The position numbers were made by a program, and so were the translations under genes. The notes under the pieces are model-generated. The model was not told the origin of the DNA, did no database searches, and saw only the letters and a list, made by a program, of their open reading frames with translations. From Aporhodopirellula rubra (GTDB taxonomy: Bacteria > Planctomycetota > Planctomycetia > Pirellulales > Pirellulaceae), in assembly GCF_014192335.1 (NCBI RefSeq), contig NZ_JACHXU010000014.1, forward strand, positions 179,946 through 243,945: a DNA stretch of 64,000 bases. The letters are read 5' to 3'. Shown one piece after another: positions 17,083 through 26,091 of this stretch (position 1 is its first letter; the number at the start of each line of letters is the position of its first letter).

Positions 17083-18435
17083 TCAATTCCACTGGACCTT
17101 ACCTTCACTCTTTTCGACGTCGATCCACACCGATGCGTGCTCGAATTCGCGGGTATAGCGATAGCCCTCTTTCACGGCGGGACCCTTGGGAGGACCGAGT
17201 CGCTTGCTGTATTCGGGCAGAGACTTTAACCAGAGACCGCTCTGGCAGATTTCGCTTTTGCCTCGCGTGTCGACGCAGTAGCCGTCGTTCAAAAACAAGT
17301 AGCTGTATTTCTCCGCACATATTAAAAAGAGGGCGAGCTTGAAGTTGAGTTCGTCCTGTTGGATCTTTGAAACGTCGTCGATTCGGGCGTGTACTTCATC
17401 GACACCGTCCGACACGCTGCTTTCGCCCATGGCCATCGTCATCGCGATGATCTTTCCCTGCCGTGCAGCCTGCTGCGTTGCGTTGATTCCTCTGACGAGA
17501 TAGTCAGCCCTACTCAGGTTCGTCCCCGCGGGCGTGGTAAAGCACTCCAGATACGAACCGTCGAAATAGTTCGTGAACTCAAGTCCCCCGTCTTCAAACC
17601 GGGCTCGGATGATATTCGCGAGCATCAATTTTTCGGGGCCCAGTGCTGTGCGTGTTTCCGTCATCATCTCGTGGAAACCGTCGACGGTCTGTTGTTTCTT
17701 ATTCGGCGGCAATTGCCGCTCCAAGAATGAAGACAACACTTTGATGTTGCCGTCGAGAAACAAACCGTCGACGTAAGGGCTTTTGCAAACGTCCGTCGCG
17801 GCCGTTACCCACCAATCGCGAAGCTCGGCGTTGGAGGTGTCGTAAGCCCGACTTTTGCCCCGGATCAATTTGTCGTTTCCGCGTTTGTCTACCAAATACC
17901 AATTGGGAATGTCGGCAAGTTGCTTGTCGAAGCTGTACGTTCCGTAGTGGACGATGACGTTGCGATAGAACAACACTTTCGCCACCGGGTTGATTTGCTT
18001 GATCGCTTTGGCCGCTTCGATCGTTCCCTCGTCGGTGGAACCGTACGCTCGAGATCCTGTGGTCTTCTCCAAAGTGATCAGCGGGAAATCGGCGAGGTAG
18101 TTCAACTCCTGGTCGGTAAACGCATCCACTTTCCGAATGTGCATGTAAAGAGGAATCGTGTCCCAACTAAAAGCGGGCATTCGCGATGAGGTGTCACTCT
18201 GATTGACGTCATTGAGGGCGTCCACGGCCAATTTCTGTGATGCTTCGGAGAGCATTCTGATCGGAAACGTGAATTGTCGCCCATCCGACCTTTTGACGGT
18301 GAGTTCGTCGGCGTTCAGTTCGAGCACATCGACTTGAATGGTTCGGCCGAGTTTGTCCACCAAGTCGACCGCGGCAACAGACTGCACCAGGCTGAACACG
18401 AGAACCCATGCCGTGAAAATTGCTTTGAAGGTCAT
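17083..18435 (-). CDS. Secreted GHL15-type putative glycoside hydrolase with SHD1 domain
   Basis: 450 aa from the ATG at 18435 (AGAGGA is 8-13 bases upstream); signal peptide about 1-22. Residues about 24-66 (DKLGRTIQVDVLELNADELTVKRSDGRQFTFP, written here over two strands) form an SHD1-like domain frequent in planctomycete secreted proteins. The rest is a TIM-barrel-like putative glycosyl hydrolase of the GHL15 kind: FSWDTIPLYMHIRKV, VAKVLFYRNV, DVCKSPYVDGLFLDGN with a likely catalytic Asp, EKLMLANIIRAR. The C-terminal REFEHASVWIDV block is shared with the end of the fusion protein at 29882-33220, so the two are paralogues. It lies 11 bases after the sulfatase gene stop, in one operon. Substrate unknown. 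Confidence 0.82.
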   Translation of the reverse strand: MTFKAIFTAWVLVFSLVQSVAAVDLVDKLGRTIQVDVLELNADELTVKRSDGRQFTFPIRMLSEASQKLAVDALNDVNQSDTSSRMPAFSWDTIPLYMHIRKVDAFTDQELNYLADFPLITLEKTTGSRAYGSTDEGTIEAAKAIKQINPVAKVLFYRNVIVHYGTYSFDKQLADIPNWYLVDKRGNDKLIRGKSRAYDTSNAELRDWWVTAATDVCKSPYVDGLFLDGNIKVLSSFLERQLPPNKKQQTVDGFHEMMTETRTALGPEKLMLANIIRARFEDGGLEFTNYFDGSYLECFTTPAGTNLSRADYLVRGINATQQAARQGKIIAMTMAMGESSVSDGVDEVHARIDDVSKIQQDELNFKLALFLICAEKYSYLFLNDGYCVDTRGKSEICQSGLWLKSLPEYSKRLGPPKGPAVKEGYRYTREFEHASVWIDVEKSEGKVQWN

Positions 18436-18446
18436 CACACTATCCT

Positions 18447-20060
18447 CTACTTGGCTAGCTCGGTGACGAGTTCCTGGCAACGGTTACGATATCTCGCAAG
18501 CACTGCTTCGTACTCTGGATTGGACGCGAGGTTGGTCTGCTCCTTGGGATCGTCCTTGATATGGAAAAGCTCCTCGAACACGGGCTGTTCTCCGTTGATC
18601 GATGCGTCGGGGAGGTATTCCAGCCGATCGTTTTCTTTCGAAAAGTATCGGATGTACTTCCACTCGCTGCTTCGAACAGCTTCCATTCGAGGGTAGCCCT
18701 GGTCGGTAAAAAGATTCTCGCAAAAGACCTCCTTCCGCCATGAGATCGCATTGCCTTGCATCAGTGGAACCATGCTCTTGCCCTGGTAGGTGTCCGGCAC
18801 GCTTAGACCGCACATTTGCAAGATGGTCGCCGGCAAATCTTGACCGACCACCAATTCATCCACCGTTGTGCCACGCTGCCGTTCGGTGAGAAACGGAGAA
18901 TAGAAGATCATCGGAATGCGGACGCACTCGTCGTACAGAAACGTTTTTCCGCCGAGCCCGTGCTCACCGAGCAATAAACCGTGATCGGAGGCAAAGACGA
19001 TGATGGTGTTGTCTGCAATCCCCATGTCGTCCAATTGTTTTCGTAGTTTGCCGAGCATCATGTCGATTGCGGTGACGGCGCGTGCCATCTTGGTCTTCTT
19101 ACTTAACAACGCGGATGGATTGGTCGTGCGATAATAGCCCATCAACTCGTCCTGGCGAAAAACCGTCTGCGGCAGCGGCACGTTGATGTTCGGATAACCT
19201 TCAGGGAAAACGAAATCGTCTTTCCGGTCGCTGTACAACGTGCGGTACATCTCAGGGTCGGTGTCCTTTGCTCCCATGCCACCGATGCTGGAGGCGTGAG
19301 GTAAATTGACGTTCAGTGAGAGTGCGAACGGTTTGGTCTGATCCCGGCGGTGCAGGAAATCTGTCACGGACTGGTGAGCGGTATCGAAAAAGTAGTCTTT
19401 GTCTTTCCCTGGTCGCATGAATGCTTCGGTCGCCTCGAAAATGCCTTCGATCTGAGAACTCTGCTTGAGGTTTTGGAACTCTTTGTGATTCATCAAATCA
19501 AAACCAAGGTGGCCTCCCTTCATGTAGCAGAAGTCGATGTTCTCTTTCATGTAGCGATTGCGTTCCTTCGCCGGACCAATCGTCGCGTGATGCTTTCCGA
19601 TGTAACCGGTGAAATAGCCTGCGGACTTCAACTGCATGATCCAACTGCGGTCGAACACGTCGTGCGGAATATGGTTCTTGGAAACGTGATAGAACCCCTG
19701 CCGGTTTTTACGCTCCCATTGGCCGGTGAAGAAGTTGCTACGACTCGGCCCACAGATTGGGCTGGTGATGAAGGCGTTGCGGAAGAAAACACCTTCCGCC
19801 GCCAACTGATCAATATTCGGCGTCTTCGTCACCGGATGCCCGGTCATGCTAAGCGAATCGAATCGTTGGTCATCGGTTTTAATGAAGATGACGTTGGGCT
19901 GGATCGATTGGCTGGGGGTGGTCGACGCGACCAACGTGTCAGCTTCTTCAATCGGTGCTTTTCCTGAAAGCCCGGACGATCGATTCGGCCGTTCGGCCGC
20001 GAAGCACTGGGCCGAGATCACAACGAACAAGAGCAGCCATCGACTATAAAACGAATTCAT
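18447..20060 (-). CDS. Secreted sulfatase
   Basis: 537 aa, signal peptide about 1-21. Metal strand NVIFIKTDDQRFDSL (56-70), active-site motif CGPSR (103-107) with the cysteine destined to become formylglycine, YIGKHHATIGP with lysine and histidine, and ASDHGLLLGEHGLGGKTFLYDE later on: a complete type I (S1) sulfatase. It should remove sulfate esters from a polysaccharide in the periplasm-like space or outside. The stop is 11 bases before the GHL15 start; upstream lies the inverted REP-like pair that separates it from the GH29-sulfatase fusion gene. Confidence 0.96.
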   Translation of the reverse strand: MNSFYSRWLLLFVVISAQCFAAERPNRSSGLSGKAPIEEADTLVASTTPSQSIQPNVIFIKTDDQRFDSLSMTGHPVTKTPNIDQLAAEGVFFRNAFITSPICGPSRSNFFTGQWERKNRQGFYHVSKNHIPHDVFDRSWIMQLKSAGYFTGYIGKHHATIGPAKERNRYMKENIDFCYMKGGHLGFDLMNHKEFQNLKQSSQIEGIFEATEAFMRPGKDKDYFFDTAHQSVTDFLHRRDQTKPFALSLNVNLPHASSIGGMGAKDTDPEMYRTLYSDRKDDFVFPEGYPNINVPLPQTVFRQDELMGYYRTTNPSALLSKKTKMARAVTAIDMMLGKLRKQLDDMGIADNTIIVFASDHGLLLGEHGLGGKTFLYDECVRIPMIFYSPFLTERQRGTTVDELVVGQDLPATILQMCGLSVPDTYQGKSMVPLMQGNAISWRKEVFCENLFTDQGYPRMEAVRSSEWKYIRYFSKENDRLEYLPDASINGEQPVFEELFHIKDDPKEQTNLASNPEYEAVLARYRNRCQELVTELAK

Positions 20061-20096
20061 GTTTCTTTGGTCTCCGTCGGCATTTGATCGTTCACC

Positions 20097-20179
20097 CGTA
20101 GTGCAGGCTGCCAGCCTGCAAGCTAACTAAAAAATGCGTCATTTGTGTCGGACGCTGCAGGCTGGCAGCCTGCACTACG
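20097..20179. repeat. Inverted pair of REP-like palindromes (BIME-like)
   Basis: Two 24-base arms, 20097-20120 and 20156-20179, are exact reverse complements separated by 35 bases. Each arm contains its own palindrome, TGCAGGCTGCCAGCCTGCA, with 9-base half-sites around one central base, preceded by CGTAG. This nested arrangement is the hallmark of REP/BIME elements mobilised by REP-associated tyrosine transposases (RAYT). It lies between the end of the fusion gene (20210) and the start of the sulfatase gene (20060). No transposase gene is present in the window. Confidence 0.85.
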
Positions 20180-20209
20180 TCGGTGTTGAAATTTACGAAG
20201 TCGGCAGCG

Positions 20210-23200
20210 CTAGTTGGCGGGTTGTTTGCGTTTTTGTTCTTTCGCTTCATTGCTGCTGATGTCTTGCGATTTCGAAACGTTCGTTTTTTCCAAGCCATCA
20301 TTCGGCTGATCAGAGAAACGATAGGGATCAAAGTGTTTGCGCATCTCGTCGAGTAAGAGCTGCTTCATTTCGTCGAGTTTGTCAGCATACGTCGGATCAT
20401 TCGCGAGATTGGTCTGATTCGGGTTAGGCGTATGCCCGGCTAACGCGATCACCTCCGGATCGTGGTGCTCGGCCAACAGTTCATCTGGGTTCTCGGCCAA
20501 GTTGAATAGTTGCGTTTCACTCACGCCGTCTTCGGTGGATTCGTATCGAATGAGTTTCCAATCGCCATTCTTAACGCAGCGCATGCCAGGTTTGGCACCA
20601 CCGCAATACGCGCCATAGAGCACGTCGCGAACCGCGTTTTGCTTTCCTTCGAGAACCGGTTTGAAGCTAATGCCTTCGCTGGTTTTCGGTGCTTCGATCC
20701 CGGCGAGGTCGCACAGGGTCGCGAGCGCGTCGAGATGATAGATGTTCCCGGCAACACGAGATCCAGGTTTGATGCCCGGCCCTTTCACGATGTAGGGGAC
20801 ACGGAAGGTGTGTTCGTAGAGGTTCTGTTTGCCTTGCAGGCCGTGCCTGCCGATCGCCATTCCGTGGTCCGACGTGTAGATGATGTAGGTGTTCTTCAGT
20901 TCGCCCATCTGTTTGAGCTTTTCCAAAACGGCACCGATCTGGATGTCAATATTCTCGCTACACGCAAACTCGCGACCCAGCTCATTGCGAATCGTGCGTT
21001 CATCGCGATTGGCCCACACCCCGCTAACGTTCACCTCGTCGCGTACGTTCATGTCAGAATTGTTGAAGGGATGCTTCGGAAGATAGTTAATTGGCAGCTT
21101 CGGCTGTTTCGGATTGGCAGGCGGCAGGGTCTTTCGGTCCCGATGATTCACCGCGCCATATTTGCCTAACAACTCCGGCTTGCCATCCCGCGTGTCGTGG
21201 GGATGCGAAAAGCCGAAATAGATCAAGAAGGGATCTTGGTCGTCGGCTTCTTCGCGTTGATCGAGATAGGTGAGGACCTGCTTCGCGTGCCATGCGCTAC
21301 CTGACTCGTCCGTGCCGCCTCGTTTGGTGGAATCATGAACCACCGTGAACTTTGCGTTCGCGGCCGCGTAACTATTCCCCTTCTTGCAGGTTCGCATCGT
21401 GTCATAACCTGCCGCGTTGAAGACCGCTGCTAAGGTATGGTCCGCAAGATCTCGTGGCACATGATTCGGATCCGACTCCAGCGGATTGCGGCCTTGTTTT
21501 GGTTTATCCGGCACATGCCAAACCGTACGGCCGGACATGATCATATGTCGCGATGGGGTGCACACGCCGCCACACCACGCACCCATCTGATGGGCTCCAT
21601 CAAACACCAAACCCTCGGCGGCCAGACGGTCGATCACTGGCGTATTGAGCGTCGATTCTGGATTGTAAATTTTGAGGTCAAAGGGTGCTTGGTCATCAGC
21701 GACGATGAACAAAAAATTTGGTTTGTTGGATGCCGCGGCGTTTCTCGATTTGACAACCTCGACGGCGAGTTCCTGGAACGCCGTGTTTTCTCCACCCTGA
21801 GTTTCGGTAACCGGGGACACGGCCCAGACGATCCAGCGAAATTGACCGAGCGACTGACCCGGCGATGCTCGCAAAGATGCTGCCGTGAACGCCTTCTTCG
21901 TTTTACCTTTCGTATCAATCGTGCCCAGCGGCGTGAAATCGGAGAGATCCCAACCCGGATCAGTCGCCACGTCACTGCCGTACAGAACGAGTTTCTGAGC
22001 ACCGCGGATTCCTTTCCAATTGTGGGACCAACTGGTGATGGCCGAAACGGACTGCACCGAGCCCAGATCCATTTTGTACGCTCCGCCACGAACGCCATTT
22101 CCGAACACCGGCCCGATTCCTGTGGCAACGTTTCCGTCTGTCAGTGATTTCAGCGGATCATTGCGAGTTGCCTGATTCGCGGTGACCTTCGCGACGGATG
22201 CCCGGGTGGGCGGCAGCTCTTGAAAGCCATCTGCACTCGATGCGGTTTCAATTACCACGGTTGATCCCGGCAGCACGAAAGGTTTCATCGCGGGATGCGC
22301 AGGGCCCATCGGAACGACACGGCTCGTCGTATCATGCCCTTCCAAGTTGACTTTCTGTGTGCCTTTCAAAGCCTTGGAGGCGTCCTTCTGAATCGCGTTG
22401 CGAACGTGCTGTTCGCGATCCGTAACGATTTCAAACGTCCATGCATGTTTGCTCTGGCCGAGCATTTTCGGTGGCGTGATTTGCACGCCTTGCGGAGTCA
22501 TTTCCCACGCTGGCTTCGAGTCGGAACCGAGCAGCCGAACCGACGTTACCTGACTCGCGTTCCATCCCGCCGTGCCGGTGATCGTAAAGGGCTCGAGTGG
22601 CTGCGTCATCTTGATCACATACAGATTCTTGCCCTTGGTCGTAAAGACAAGGTGCTCGTCCGTCTGGTCGCTCAGTTTCCAATATCGAGATCCGTAAATC
22701 GCATCGCCGTTGATCCGCAGCCAATCGCCCATCGCGTGCAATCGTTCCAACTGCTCGGGAACAATCGTGCCGTCAGCCTTGGGGCCAATGTTGATCAGGA
22801 AATTTCCATTACGGCTGATGACTTCCACCATCTCGTGGATTACTCCCTCGACGGTCTTGTAGCTGTCGCCTTCGAGGTAGCCGAATGATGTTCCGAACGT
22901 CGTGCAGCTTTGCCATTTCGGTCCGATGACCTTGAGCTTCAGGTTGTCCTTTTCCAAACATCCGACACCATCGGGCCAATTGCGGTTTGCACCTTTGTTG
23001 TTGACATAGACATCCTGTCCACGCGAGGCACCGTCATTCATGAAATCCGTAATCATGCCACGCAGCGAATCGTCCAGGTACTGGATCTCTGGCTGCATCT
23101 GGCCTTCCCGCACACGATTGCCATCGCGGGTGTAGATCGGAAAGTCGTCCATCCAAAGAAAATCAGGTTGGTACTTTGTTTGAATCTCTTTCCAGCGAGC

Positions 23201-23947
23201 GACGTAGTCATCAACAAACGCTTTGTCATAGCTGAAGGGACCGTATAGCGAGGCGGCTTCGGGAACTCGATTGATCTCTTCGACGATATCCGGTCGCGGC
23301 TCACTGTGAACGACGTACTTTTCTTTCGCGAAGAAGCCGGTGTGGCGTTCACGGTGAAACGACGGCGCGTACTTGAGTCCTTGCTTCCGAACTGCCTCGC
23401 CTAGGTCGCCAACCAAATCCCGCTTCGGCCCCATGTCGACCGCGTTCCAGGGCGTCAGTTCAGAATCCCAGTTGGCCCAGCCGTCGTGATGCTCGGCCGT
23501 CAACACGATATATTTTGCACCGATGTCCGCGAACAGTTTCGCCCACGCGTCAGGATCCCAATTCTCGGCCTTGAATTCGGGGATGATGTCTTTGTAGCCG
23601 AACTCAGGTGGATGCGCTCCCCAACGCTGGTCCATGTACGGATAATAGTGCTGTGCATCGTCGTAGAGCAATTTCGGCACATGTTCTGAGTAACCGCGGC
23701 CGCCCTTTTTGTATCCGATCGTACTGTACGGTCCCCAGTGAATGAAAATCCCGATCTTGCCGTCATCAAACCAAGCCGGCACTGGCATTTTCTGCAACGA
23801 TTCCCAACTGCCATCGTAGGGCGGAGTCGCGGGGGCTTGGCCAGTGGCAGTGTTGCCGGCATGCATCAAGGACGCGACGATTGTCAGCACAACCATCAGT
23901 CGTGCAGTCTTGATCGCTATGAAACGTGACATTAGATCGGAGGTCAT
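20210..23947 (-). CDS. GH29 alpha-L-fucosidase fused to a sulfatase
   Basis: 1245 aa from the ATG at 23947; a further in-frame ATG at 24043 would put a long polar leader before the signal sequence (about 1-36). Residues about 45-420 are a GH29 fucosidase: GIFIHWGPYS (66-75), LTAEHHDGWANW (149-160) and the nucleophile region FLWMDDFP with D267. After a beta-rich part (430-570), about 590-735 looks like a discoidin/F5-8C-type carbohydrate-binding domain (SLTDGNVATGIGP, GGAYKMDLGSV). Residues about 742-1190 are a full type I sulfatase: NFLFIVADDQ, CTPSR (796-800), YTSDHGMAIGRHGLQGKQNLYEH. One reading frame carries both enzymes without a stop, so desulfation and fucose release are physically linked. 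Tail is Lys/Gln-rich. Confidence 0.95.
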   Translation of the reverse strand: MTSDLMSRFIAIKTARLMVVLTIVASLMHAGNTATGQAPATPPYDGSWESLQKMPVPAWFDDGKIGIFIHWGPYSTIGYKKGGRGYSEHVPKLLYDDAQHYYPYMDQRWGAHPPEFGYKDIIPEFKAENWDPDAWAKLFADIGAKYIVLTAEHHDGWANWDSELTPWNAVDMGPKRDLVGDLGEAVRKQGLKYAPSFHRERHTGFFAKEKYVVHSEPRPDIVEEINRVPEAASLYGPFSYDKAFVDDYVARWKEIQTKYQPDFLWMDDFPIYTRDGNRVREGQMQPEIQYLDDSLRGMITDFMNDGASRGQDVYVNNKGANRNWPDGVGCLEKDNLKLKVIGPKWQSCTTFGTSFGYLEGDSYKTVEGVIHEMVEVISRNGNFLINIGPKADGTIVPEQLERLHAMGDWLRINGDAIYGSRYWKLSDQTDEHLVFTTKGKNLYVIKMTQPLEPFTITGTAGWNASQVTSVRLLGSDSKPAWEMTPQGVQITPPKMLGQSKHAWTFEIVTDREQHVRNAIQKDASKALKGTQKVNLEGHDTTSRVVPMGPAHPAMKPFVLPGSTVVIETASSADGFQELPPTRASVAKVTANQATRNDPLKSLTDGNVATGIGPVFGNGVRGGAYKMDLGSVQSVSAITSWSHNWKGIRGAQKLVLYGSDVATDPGWDLSDFTPLGTIDTKGKTKKAFTAASLRASPGQSLGQFRWIVWAVSPVTETQGGENTAFQELAVEVVKSRNAAASNKPNFLFIVADDQAPFDLKIYNPESTLNTPVIDRLAAEGLVFDGAHQMGAWCGGVCTPSRHMIMSGRTVWHVPDKPKQGRNPLESDPNHVPRDLADHTLAAVFNAAGYDTMRTCKKGNSYAAANAKFTVVHDSTKRGGTDESGSAWHAKQVLTYLDQREEADDQDPFLIYFGFSHPHDTRDGKPELLGKYGAVNHRDRKTLPPANPKQPKLPINYLPKHPFNNSDMNVRDEVNVSGVWANRDERTIRNELGREFACSENIDIQIGAVLEKLKQMGELKNTYIIYTSDHGMAIGRHGLQGKQNLYEHTFRVPYIVKGPGIKPGSRVAGNIYHLDALATLCDLAGIEAPKTSEGISFKPVLEGKQNAVRDVLYGAYCGGAKPGMRCVKNGDWKLIRYESTEDGVSETQLFNLAENPDELLAEHHDPEVIALAGHTPNPNQTNLANDPTYADKLDEMKQLLLDEMRKHFDPYRFSDQPNDGLEKTNVSKSQDISSNEAKEQKRKQPAN

Positions 23948-24057
23948 TGTTTTCTTTTTCGCGTTGGGATGGCAGTGGTGTAGAAGCAGTAGTGGGCTGC
24001 GGTCGTTTTTGGAATGTTCTGTTGCCCCGAAAGATGAGAGCAACAGTTGTCATGCGA

Positions 24058-25914
24058 CTACCGAGCGATCTGAATGTCGCTGAACGTTTGGTAGTCGTTT
24101 TCGTCGATCAACAGAAAGCAATAGGCGTCGATATCGTCTGGGATTTGGGCGCTGACCAAATGGCCCGAGGCGGCGATCGTAGCGGGGGTTTTCATGCCGA
24201 GACGCACATCAAATGATCCCTCACCGCGTCTTGCTTTCTTACCGTCGCCCCCCGGCGGTTGGCGATAAATCACGTAGGCGGTTTTGATGGCTGGGCTGTC
24301 GTTTCTCAGTCTCACGCTCGCCCGACGGCTTTCCTCTTTGAACGCCAGCTTTTGGATGTCGGCGGATGGCTTTGTTTTGCCCTTGAACGCTGGGTTGAGG
24401 TATGGGCCCTCGACCTGGTTTTCAACGAGATGCTGTTCGAGGTTTTCTGAAAGTCGCTTGAGGACGGGAGCGTATTCGGGCTCTGCTGCGAGATCGTTCA
24501 TCTCTTCGAGGTCGTATCGTTCGCCATCCTGATAGAGTCGATACAAACTGTAGTCACGAGTTTCGTAGTTTTTATAGAGCTTGAAATCCCCCTCACGGAT
24601 CGCGGCTTTCATCGCGTCGATGCCGTGCGGAAAGTGCCAAAAAAGGTTCTCTCGTTGCGTGCCGTTCGAATCAACAATCTGCTGGGCACCGTCCAGCAGG
24701 ACGGGAGTGATGTCCAAACCACTCAACTCTTTTTTCGCGGCCGAATCGATCTGAGAGCGAGTGAGGTTCAGGATTGTCGGGAAAAAATCAAGTTGGTTTA
24801 CCAAACCAACAAACTGTGTTTCCTGCGGAATTCCTGGCCCCGTGATCACCATTGGGACCCGGATCCCGCCTTCTTCGTCATGAGCTTTCCCGTACTTCAA
24901 TGGATAGTTGTCGGAGATGATTTCATTGGCATGCTTTTCGGCACCACCGTTGTCCGAAGTGAACATCACGTAGGTCGTTTGGATAAGCTTCTTGCCAGGG
25001 CTCCGCGGATCATCCGTCTCGTTGAGATAATCGACGATTCGCCCGAGGCTCCAATCCACCGTGGTCACCATGGACGCAAAGTACGGATTCTGCTGACCTT
25101 TCAAGGTCACATCTCCCGGTTCGGGAGGAAAGGGTTGTCCCAGTTTGTCGCAGTAATGCTCGAGCAACTCACCGTTGCGCGTCATGACGGGCCAGTGCAC
25201 CATCCAGTGAGCGAGGTAAAGGAAGAAGGGCTTGTCATCGCTCTGTTGCATGAACCGCACCGCGGACTCGGTGACGTCATCATAGGGGTACGAAATACCG
25301 TCCGGTTTCTTATCGCTGACGGGCGGGAATTTTGCTTCGCTTAGCGGATATTTGGGATCATCGATTGTTGCAAACCCCTTGGTTCGATCCTCTAACTTAC
25401 GATGCACCCCGCGTTCCTCGTGGCTGAACTCGAACCCAAAAAGAGACGAGCTCAATCCCAAATGCCATTTTCCCACGTGGCCGGTCGCATACCCATTGTC
25501 CTTCAGCGCCGTTGCCAACGTGAGCGCATCCATCGGGAGGTGCGCGCCGAGATAGGGTTCAACGAACTCCTCCGTCGGTCTGCCTTTCGGGATATTGGCA
25601 AACGTGACATGAGTGTACCTGAGCTTCCCGGGATGCTGGCCCGTCATGATGCCGGCTCGCGAGGGAGCACACGTCGGCGCGGCGGAATACGCTTGGGTAA
25701 AATTCATACCCTGCTTCGCCAGCTTGACGACATTCGGCGTTTCATAAGGACACGGATCGTCCAAGTCGTTGAGCTGGACGTCCTGCCATCCGAGATCGTC
25801 GACATAGAAGATCAGGATGTTGGGTCGTTCGTCTGCTTCAGCAGACGACAGAGAAAACGCTGCCGCCGAAGCGAATATCAGCAAGGCAAACAATGCGGTC
25901 GTACGTCGTTTCAT
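24058..25914 (-). CDS. Secreted sulfatase with C-terminal beta domain
   Basis: 618 aa, signal peptide about 1-27. Type I sulfatase: NILIFYVDDLGWQDVQ (32-47), CAPSR at 82-86, GHVGKWHLGL, and FTSDNGGAEKHANEIISDNYPLKYGKAHDEEGGIRVPMVI type motifs of arylsulfatase-A-like members. After about residue 490 there is an extra domain with VRLRNDSPAIKTAYVIYR and DIDAYCFLLIDENDYQTFSD. The same tail occurs in the proteins at 36827 and 39175. The protein at 39175-41088 is a close paralogue along the whole length. The next gene on the strand, the GH29-sulfatase fusion, starts 110 bases downstream. Confidence 0.96.
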   Translation of the reverse strand: MKRRTTALFALLIFASAAAFSLSSAEADERPNILIFYVDDLGWQDVQLNDLDDPCPYETPNVVKLAKQGMNFTQAYSAAPTCAPSRAGIMTGQHPGKLRYTHVTFANIPKGRPTEEFVEPYLGAHLPMDALTLATALKDNGYATGHVGKWHLGLSSSLFGFEFSHEERGVHRKLEDRTKGFATIDDPKYPLSEAKFPPVSDKKPDGISYPYDDVTESAVRFMQQSDDKPFFLYLAHWMVHWPVMTRNGELLEHYCDKLGQPFPPEPGDVTLKGQQNPYFASMVTTVDWSLGRIVDYLNETDDPRSPGKKLIQTTYVMFTSDNGGAEKHANEIISDNYPLKYGKAHDEEGGIRVPMVITGPGIPQETQFVGLVNQLDFFPTILNLTRSQIDSAAKKELSGLDITPVLLDGAQQIVDSNGTQRENLFWHFPHGIDAMKAAIREGDFKLYKNYETRDYSLYRLYQDGERYDLEEMNDLAAEPEYAPVLKRLSENLEQHLVENQVEGPYLNPAFKGKTKPSADIQKLAFKEESRRASVRLRNDSPAIKTAYVIYRQPPGGDGKKARRGEGSFDVRLGMKTPATIAASGHLVSAQIPDDIDAYCFLLIDENDYQTFSDIQIAR

Positions 25915-26091
25915 GTCTAATTCACAAAGGTTAAGTATTGATTCGATTTTTGACGTCCACTTCGAGCGTCAATGGTGTCGTGGACGAGTAAGCAAGTCTC
26001 AGGATCTTGGATCAATCAAAAGGGCTCGTAGCCTCGCCCGCTCGTTTCGCACCGAGTGGCGAAAAAGGGGGCAGACGATTAAGGCAGGCGT

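Noticed and set aside
24044..24057. Possibility that the GH29-sulfatase fusion arises from two genes with a sequencing error
   Set aside because: The region between the domains is continuous, protein-like and includes a plausible binding module, so a true fusion is the simpler reading; read-level confirmation would still be useful.
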